DNA of 10,564 nt from Anaerolineae bacterium. Lineage in GTDB: Bacteria; Chloroflexota; Anaerolineae; CG2-30-64-16. Within the stretch, counting starts at the first letter, position 1. Every line of letters starts with the position of its first letter. Below are positions 6,304 to 10,564 of the stretch, one piece after another. A program made the position numbers and the translations under genes. The DNA is taken from NCBI GenBank assembly GCA_025454565.1, contig JALOOE010000077.1:1-10564 (forward strand), written 5' to 3'. Under the pieces are notes generated by a model, which worked only from the letters and a program-made list of their open reading frames with translations, ran no database searches and was not told the DNA's origin.

Positions 6304-7608
6304 GTGACTGCCGTCGGCGCGCCAGACCTGGCAGAACCCTTGCCGGCTGATCTCAGGCGGCGTCTTTCGCCTACCACGGCATTGCTGCTGCTGGGCCTGG
6401 CTTCGCTGATCCCCTACGCGTATGCGCTGCGCCAGTCGAATCTGCGTCTGCAGCACGCCGAACTCGCTGTCAGTGTGCTGGCTGCGCTCTTCTTCTACAT
6501 CCCGGCCGTCATCGTAGTCGTGCGCGATGACCGGCCGACTTCGTCACCCCGCCTGCTCCTCATCATCGGCTTCGCAATCGCGTTTCGGCTGATCATGGTT
6601 TTCACGCAGCCCGTGTTGTCAGACGACATGTATCGCTACCTCTGGGATGGGCGGGTGCAGGCGCAGGGGATCAACCCGTATGCGCTCCCGCCCGGTGCGC
6701 CGGAGCTCGGCGGCCTACGAGATGACGCGATCTGGCCGCTGATCAACCGCAAATGGGCGGTGACGATCTATCCGGCCGCAACGCAGATCACTTTCGCCGC
6801 GCTCTGGCGCATCCGCCCCGACAGCGTGCGTTGGTTTCAGATCGCGATGACGGGCGGCACGATCATTGCCGGCATCTTGCTGATGGCGTTGGCGAAGGCA
6901 CTGGGCAGACCGGCTGGCCGCGCGCTCATCTTTCTCTGGAGCCCGGCCGTGGTTTTCGAGACGGCGCACGCTGCGCACGTGGATGGCCTGGTGCTGATTT
7001 TCATCGTTGCGGCATGGCTGGCACGGGCGAAGGGGCGAGACGGGTGGACGGGAACCTGGCTGGGCGTGGCGACGGCGATGAAGCTGTTGCCGGTGATGCT
7101 GGCGCCGGCGCTCTGGCGGCCCCGCGACGCGCAGGGCCGGCGGCGATCGGCGTGGGCGATGCCCCTGGCGGTCGTCGCCATCTTCGCCATCAGCTATGTG
7201 CCCTATCTGTCTTTGGGCAAGGGGGTGATCGGCTATCTGCCGATCTACTTCACCGAGCGGGGTTCCGCCAGCCCGCACGCGCTCCTCGGTCAGATCTCGC
7301 CGGCGCTGGCCGTTCCTGAGGGACCTGCCGGCGACCTGGCGCTCATCCTGGCGCTGGCGGCCATCAGCCTGTACTTTGTGTTGCGTCCTGCCCAGAGCGG
7401 TGAGCAGGCGATCCGGAGATGTATCTGGCCGCTGGTCGCCTTCGCCCTGCTGACCCAATACCTGCTGCCCTGGTATCTCCTGCCGATCGTGCCGCTCTGT
7501 GCGTTGTTCGTTCGTTCGGGCCGGCTGGGGTTCAAACCGGACGGGTGGGCCGTGCTGCTGCTGATCACCAGCGGCAGCACGTTGGGATACGCGTTTCTGC
7601 CGGTCTGA
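6304..7608 (+). CDS. GT-C-type polytopic glycosyltransferase (GT87/mannosyltransferase-like)
   Basis: Integral membrane protein of 434 residues with about ten hydrophobic segments. The signature LSDDMYRYLWDGRVQAQGINPY (105-126) places the acidic pair Asp107-Asp108 in the first outside loop, as expected for GT-C enzymes that use polyprenyl-phosphate-linked sugars. Further family features are HVDGL (225-229), ATAMKLLPVMLAPAL (256-270) and QYLLPWYLLP (385-394). Related enzymes (GT87, MptB-like) add mannose or arabinose to lipid-linked or cell-wall glycans on the outer face of the membrane. Donor and acceptor here are unknown. The GTG at 6304 lies two bases after the stop of the DoxX-like gene with no clear ribosome site, so translation is probably coupled. 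The stop is only four bases from the convergent rhodanese stop. Confidence 0.85.
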   Translation: MTAVGAPDLAEPLPADLRRRLSPTTALLLLGLASLIPYAYALRQSNLRLQHAELAVSVLAALFFYIPAVIVVVRDDRPTSSPRLLLIIGFAIAFRLIMVFTQPVLSDDMYRYLWDGRVQAQGINPYALPPGAPELGGLRDDAIWPLINRKWAVTIYPAATQITFAALWRIRPDSVRWFQIAMTGGTIIAGILLMALAKALGRPAGRALIFLWSPAVVFETAHAAHVDGLVLIFIVAAWLARAKGRDGWTGTWLGVATAMKLLPVMLAPALWRPRDAQGRRRSAWAMPLAVVAIFAISYVPYLSLGKGVIGYLPIYFTERGSASPHALLGQISPALAVPEGPAGDLALILALAAISLYFVLRPAQSGEQAIRRCIWPLVAFALLTQYLLPWYLLPIVPLCALFVRSGRLGFKPDGWAVLLLITSGSTLGYAFLPV

Positions 7609-7612
7609 GCGG

Positions 7613-7942
7613 TCAGGAGCGAGTCCCCCGCATGGCGTCGCTCTCAACTTCGCCCCCGTGCGCCTGCCACTCGGCGACACCCCCGTGCAGGCTGCGTGCG
7701 GCGAAGCCGTTTTCGATGAGGTAGCCGGCGACGCTGTACGAGCGATTGCCGTGCGCGCACACCACCACGATGTTCGCAGCGCGGTCAATCTCGGCCAACC
7801 GTCCGGGAATCTGGCGCATGGGGATGTGCAGGCTGCGGGGAATTCGCACCTGCCGCCATTCATAGTCCTCCCGGCAATCGAGGAGGATCGGTTGCTGCCC
7901 GCCATGTCGCTCAGCAAGTAGATCGGCGACGGCAATCTCCAC
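7613..7942 (-). CDS. Single-domain rhodanese (sulfurtransferase)
   Basis: Rhodanese-homology protein of 109 residues, the normal size of a stand-alone domain. PILLDCREDYEWRQVRIPRSLHIP (18-41) is the conserved entry block, and CAHGNRS (62-68) is the active-site loop with the persulfide-carrying Cys62. It moves sulfane sulfur between small thiols or proteins in the cytoplasm. I choose the GTG at 7942 because it shares one base with the amidase stop (TAGTG) and has GGAGG at 7954-7958 on the minus strand, about 11 nt upstream. An ATG at 8059 in the same frame would add 39 residues overlapping the amidase C-terminus. Part of that extension (ATPPEPEPEEIKI) looks like a natural linker, so the true N-terminus is not certain. 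It is the second gene after the amidase and ends four bases from the glycosyltransferase stop. Confidence 0.88.
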   Translation of the reverse strand: MEIAVADLLAERHGGQQPILLDCREDYEWRQVRIPRSLHIPMRQIPGRLAEIDRAANIVVVCAHGNRSYSVAGYLIENGFAARSLHGGVAEWQAHGGEVESDAMRGTRS

Positions 7943-8703
7943 TATCTTGATTTCCTCCGGCTCTGGCTCCGGAGGCGTGGCGGAGATCGGCGTGGAGCCA
8001 GCACGCCCTGGAAGATCGCTTGCGCGATCTGTCCACGACGGCAATTGAAGGCTGGACATCCCTTGCTGAAGACCCCCGAACCGGGCGCGGTATAGATCGG
8101 CGTCACCAGCAGTGCGGCTTCGGCTGGGTTTGACAGAAATGCAGGTTCCACCAGGGCTGCCGGCATGGAGCTTCGCCTCAATACGCCGGCGCCAAAGCGG
8201 CGCACGCCATAGTCGGTGAATGCTCCCGGTACGGGAGCGGTCTTCAGCATGGTGGGGTACAAAAAGTCGTGTATCGCTTCCGCCAGGCGTACATCCTCAG
8301 GCGCCGATCGCTTGCCGTAGAACGTCAAGGCGCCGTTTGGCTCGGCGCCCTTGAAGCTGTTCGTGTGGACCGAAACAAGAATTGTCGCGCCGGCGTCGTT
8401 GCAGAATGCCGCGCGTTCCCTCTCCGTGAGCCCCTCGTCGCCGGTCCGAGTCATGACGACGGTGGCGCCTGCGCCTTCGAGTAATGCGCGCAGCGCATAC
8501 GCCTCATCCAGGTTGATGTCGCTCTCGCTCAGGTTATAGGCGGCGGAATGCGCGCCGGAGTCCATGCCGCCGTGCCCGGGATCGACGCAGACCGTCTTTC
8601 CGGTGAGCGGCCCGCCAGCGCCGACTGCCGGCGAGCCTGCCGAGATCATCAGCGTCATGGCGGCCAGCGCGGCGGTGAGTGCCCGAGTTAATTGGATTTT
8701 CAA
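7942..8703 (-). CDS. Secreted N-acetylmuramoyl-L-alanine amidase (Amidase_3)
   Basis: Zinc amidase of 253 residues that cuts the bond between N-acetylmuramic acid and the stem peptide of peptidoglycan. A Sec signal peptide is clear: Lys2/Arg7, hydrophobic 8-21, likely cleavage after Ala29 (AVGA). Family motifs in order are CVDPGHGGMDSGA (39-51, Zn ligand His44), SESDINL (59-65, Glu60), LVSVHTNS (109-116, His113) and ALVEPAFLSNPAE (183-195, catalytic Glu186). The four key residues are present. Oddities are a cysteine-bearing stretch, YTAPGSGVFSKGCPAFNC (204-221), before the final helix, and a very basic tail (237-253). The TTG at 8703 is chosen because AGGAA stands 7 nt upstream, the signal peptide starts there and the promoter lies at 8759-8787. 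The in-frame ATG at 8832 is upstream of that promoter. Confidence 0.9.
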   Translation of the reverse strand: MKIQLTRALTAALAAMTLMISAGSPAVGAGGPLTGKTVCVDPGHGGMDSGAHSAAYNLSESDINLDEAYALRALLEGAGATVVMTRTGDEGLTERERAAFCNDAGATILVSVHTNSFKGAEPNGALTFYGKRSAPEDVRLAEAIHDFLYPTMLKTAPVPGAFTDYGVRRFGAGVLRRSSMPAALVEPAFLSNPAEAALLVTPIYTAPGSGVFSKGCPAFNCRRGQIAQAIFQGVLAPRRSPPRLRSQSRRKSR

Positions 8704-8758
8704 CGTTTCGTTCCTGTTCGCAGATTCCTGGCGAGGTGCTGGACCTCCTCGCACCCGG

Positions 8759-8787
8759 AGTATAACATAGAGCACATCAGGCGACAA
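8759..8787 (-). promoter_or_regulatory. Promoter of the amidase-rhodanese pair
   Basis: On the minus strand TTGTCG (8782-8787), a 17-base spacer and TATACT (8759-8764), with TG one base before the -10, form an extended -10 promoter with a partial -35. Start of transcription would be near 8752, giving a leader of about 49 nt that begins with a short hairpin (8731-8752). Confidence 0.7.
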
Positions 8788-8800
8788 AGTATCCTTTGGT

Positions 8801-8829
8801 TTGACAGCCGGGGCGCGACCTGATACAGT
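8801..8829 (+). promoter_or_regulatory. Promoter of the Fe-S protein/ARMT1-like pair
   Basis: TTGACA (8801-8806), 17 bases and TACAGT (8824-8829), with TG one base before the -10, form a strong sigma-70-type promoter. Transcription would start near 8836, leaving a leader of about 66 nt. It is back to back with the amidase promoter, with 13 bases between the two -35 elements. Confidence 0.75.
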
Positions 8830-8901
8830 CACACGTCAGGGTCGCCCGCCGCAGACCCGATCGGCAGCCCCCCGTCACACGCCATTTGGAGGTGGACTAT
8901 T

Positions 8902-9900
8902 ATGAAATTGCCCTCTCGGCCAGTTCTTCTCAGCGCATCCACGATAGCGCTCATCCGTGAGGCGCGGCGCACGCCGGGCTACAGCCTGTTTGATTGGCTT
9001 CACGGCTATGTTTACGGGCGCTGGATCTACCTTTACATCGGCATCGGCACCGGCGAACACCCGCTGGCAAAGCGCTTTATGCGTGCTCGACGGCTCTGGT
9101 CGCGCGCATTCCCTCGTCAGCCACGCTCCGGGCTATCCCCCGCAGGAGCCGAGGCTCCCGGCGAGCGGCCTACGACATTCGCCGACACCTATCACGGCAA
9201 GGTCGTCACGCTTGAATCGGCCACCAGGCTGATCAGCGTGCAACAGGAGGTGCGGCTGACCGACCTGGAGCACGTGATCCCCTACACCCTGGCACGCGAC
9301 ATCGTGCTGAAACACCCCGACCATATCGTCGCAATAGACTGCCCGTGTCGTGCCGCCCGGCCAAATCCGTGTCTGCCGCTGGATGTGTGTCTGATCGTGG
9401 GTGAGCCGTTTGCCAGCTTCGCTACGGAGCATCATCCGACGCGCAGCCGCTCGATCACATCCACCGAGGCCGCCGAGATCCTGAGGGCCGAGCATGAGCG
9501 CGGCCACGTGCATCACGCGTTCTTCAAAGACGCGATGCTGGGCCGCTTCTATGCGATCTGTAACTGCTGCTCGTGCTGTTGCGGCGCGATGCAGGCGCAG
9601 CGTCACGGCGTTCCGATGCTGGCCTCATCGGGCTATGTGGCGGAGGTCGCTACGTCCGGATGCGCGGCTTGCGGCTCTTGCCAGGAGTGCTGCCAGTTTG
9701 GGGCGATCTCAATGAACGGGCATGCCGTTATCAATGCAGCCGAGTGCATGGGATGCGGCGTCTGTGTCTCCCAATGTCCTCAGGAGGCGATATCGCTCGT
9801 TCCAGATGAGCGGCGCGGGGTGCCGTTGGAGTTGGATGTGCTGATGCGGCAGGCGATGCAAGAGGCTGGCAGCTCGAAACCGGGAGTTGGCAGGGCATGA
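8902..9900 (+). CDS. Cysteine-rich 4Fe-4S protein with C-terminal dicluster ferredoxin domain
   Basis: Protein of 332 residues with 19 cysteines in four groups. The C-terminus is a 2[4Fe-4S] ferredoxin domain: C-x2-C-x2-C-x3-C at 254/257/260/264 and again at 282/285/288/292, the second followed by Pro. Before it stand a DCPCR segment with Cys147, 149, 157 and 163, and a striking run CNCCSCCC (220-227), six cysteines in eight residues. The last two groups before the ferredoxin could bind another metal cluster. No transmembrane segment is evident; residues 1-140 resemble no domain I recognise. It is probably a redox or electron-transfer protein, partner unknown. ATG 8902 has GGAGGT at 8888-8893, eight bases upstream, and a strong promoter at 8801-8829. 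Its stop overlaps the start of the ARMT1-like gene (ATGA). Confidence 0.85.
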   Translation: MKLPSRPVLLSASTIALIREARRTPGYSLFDWLHGYVYGRWIYLYIGIGTGEHPLAKRFMRARRLWSRAFPRQPRSGLSPAGAEAPGERPTTFADTYHGKVVTLESATRLISVQQEVRLTDLEHVIPYTLARDIVLKHPDHIVAIDCPCRAARPNPCLPLDVCLIVGEPFASFATEHHPTRSRSITSTEAAEILRAEHERGHVHHAFFKDAMLGRFYAICNCCSCCCGAMQAQRHGVPMLASSGYVAEVATSGCAACGSCQECCQFGAISMNGHAVINAAECMGCGVCVSQCPQEAISLVPDERRGVPLELDVLMRQAMQEAGSSKPGVGRA

Positions 9901-10564
9901 GCACAGAGCACTTGCCCGCAAATGCCGGTCGCCTGACCGGGTTGCGCTTGCCAGCGCCCCTGCTCGATCCGACGACGCTGCCACCGCCAATTCTAACCTC
10001 GGAGCTGGGATCCTTTGCGCAAGACACCCTGCGACGGCGCATCCCGGCCATCCTTCAGGAAGCGATTGATCTGAATCCTGACGGCGACGGCGGAACGCAG
10101 CGCGGCCTGGAGGAGCTCGGAACCGAGCTGCACAGCGGCCGCATCCGGGAGTTGCGCGAAGACGCGCCGGATGTTGCGCTCTGGAACGCGGTATCCGCGC
10201 CGCATTTTGGCCGCAGTTGGCTGGATGTGCCCTGGTATTGGGCCGAGGCGTACTTCTATCGCCGGCTGCTTGAGGCGACGGGTTACTTCCAAGATGGCGG
10301 CGGGCGGGGATTCGATCCGTTCGGCATGAAGAAGCGCACCGAGTGGGCAGTGGATGCTGCGCCGGCAGCGGTCGCGGCGTTATTGGCGGGTCTTCCCGCA
10401 GACCCGGCGGCCCGCTTCGAGCAGCTCTTTCATGCCAGCTTGTGGGGCAACCGCACCGACCTCAGCTACATGGTGGCGGCGCACCTGGGCGGGACGGCGA
10501 ATTCGTATGCCGAGCGCGAGAACCTGCTGGCAGACGACACGGCCGCGACCTGGGAATGGTTGCG
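9897..10564 (+). CDS. ARMT1-like DUF89 damage-control phosphatase (3' end outside window)
   Basis: First 222 codons of a DUF89/ARMT1-type protein; the frame is open to the window edge. Members are metal-dependent phosphatases that hydrolyse reactive or damaged phosphometabolites such as fructose-1-phosphate. The methyltransferase activity once proposed for human ARMT1 is disputed. Recognisable blocks are LTSELGSFAQDTLRRRIPAI (33-52), SWLDVPWYWAEAYFYRRLLE (107-126) and LWGNRTDLS (182-190). These match the eukaryotic-like branch with its helical N-terminal domain and LWGN-x-D-L-S motif. The metal-binding core, with its conserved Asp-Asn, would lie beyond residue 222 and is not visible. ATG 9897 overlaps the Fe-S gene's TGA by four bases, with GGGAG at 9882-9886, so it is co-transcribed and probably coupled. 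Why an Fe-S protein sits with it is not known. Confidence 0.85.
   Translation, partial: MSTEHLPANAGRLTGLRLPAPLLDPTTLPPPILTSELGSFAQDTLRRRIPAILQEAIDLNPDGDGGTQRGLEELGTELHSGRIRELREDAPDVALWNAVSAPHFGRSWLDVPWYWAEAYFYRRLLEATGYFQDGGGRGFDPFGMKKRTEWAVDAAPAAVAALLAGLPADPAARFEQLFHASLWGNRTDLSYMVAAHLGGTANSYAERENLLADDTAATWEWL

Noticed and set aside
6715..7935. A 406-codon open frame on the minus strand across the glycosyltransferase and rhodanese genes
   Set aside because: It is antisense to a well-recognised membrane protein, its translation is rich in Arg, Gln and Pro with no family motifs, and it shares bases with the true rhodanese in another frame.
8704..8832. Amidase start at the ATG at 8832
   Set aside because: It lies upstream of the gene's own promoter and puts over 40 non-signal residues ahead of a clear signal peptide; the TTG at 8703 has a good ribosome site.

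Overview
The window is about 10.5 kb of GC-rich bacterial chromosome. It is densely coded, with several GTG and TTG starts, stop/start overlaps (ATGA, TGATG, TAGTG) and near-consensus sigma-70-type promoters. I see no phage, insertion sequence, CRISPR, tRNA or rRNA. The family mix (YjbQ protein, AAA ATPase next to DUF4276, GT-C glycosyltransferase with the SDDMYRYLWDGR motif, PIG-L deacetylase, ARMT1-like DUF89 protein) suggests a Chloroflexota-type organism. That is a judgement from family flavour, not a proven placement.

Layout. (1) 1-771, minus: N-terminal 257 residues of a LacI-family repressor running off the left edge. It has a consensus promoter (TTGACA-17-TATGAT) and an imperfect palindrome over the predicted start of transcription, as expected for autoregulation. 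(2) 996-4749, plus: a tight five-gene run behind TTGACC-17-TATGCT, consisting of YjbQ/UPF0047, a UDP-glucose 4-epimerase-like SDR (TTG start), a soluble signal-peptidase-like S24/S26 protein, an ABC-type AAA ATPase and a DUF4276 protein. (3) 4750-4890: a convergent gap holding a long imperfect inverted repeat and a weak terminator-like hairpin. (4) 4891-5586, minus: a PIG-L/LmbE deacetylase, diverging from (5) 5750-7608, plus: a DoxX/DoxD-like membrane protein and a GT-C-type mannosyltransferase-like membrane protein. (6) 7613-8703, minus: a secreted N-acetylmuramoyl-L-alanine amidase followed by a single-domain rhodanese, joined by a TAGTG overlap. (7) 8902-end, plus: a cysteine-rich 4Fe-4S protein and, overlapping it by ATGA, an ARMT1-like DUF89 phosphatase cut by the right edge.

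Functionally the window reads as cell-envelope and sugar metabolism (epimerase, deacetylase, glycosyltransferase, amidase) mixed with redox genes (DoxX-like, rhodanese, Fe-S protein). The best candidate for an under-described system is the translationally coupled ATPase + DUF4276 pair at 2918-4749. It resembles in layout the two-component ATPase + TOPRIM-like nuclease immunity systems. The second is the Fe-S protein/ARMT1-like pair at the right edge. The amidase-rhodanese junction also deserves attention: the rhodanese frame reads as a Pro/Glu linker across the end of the amidase, so either an overlapping start or a frameshifted fusion is possible.
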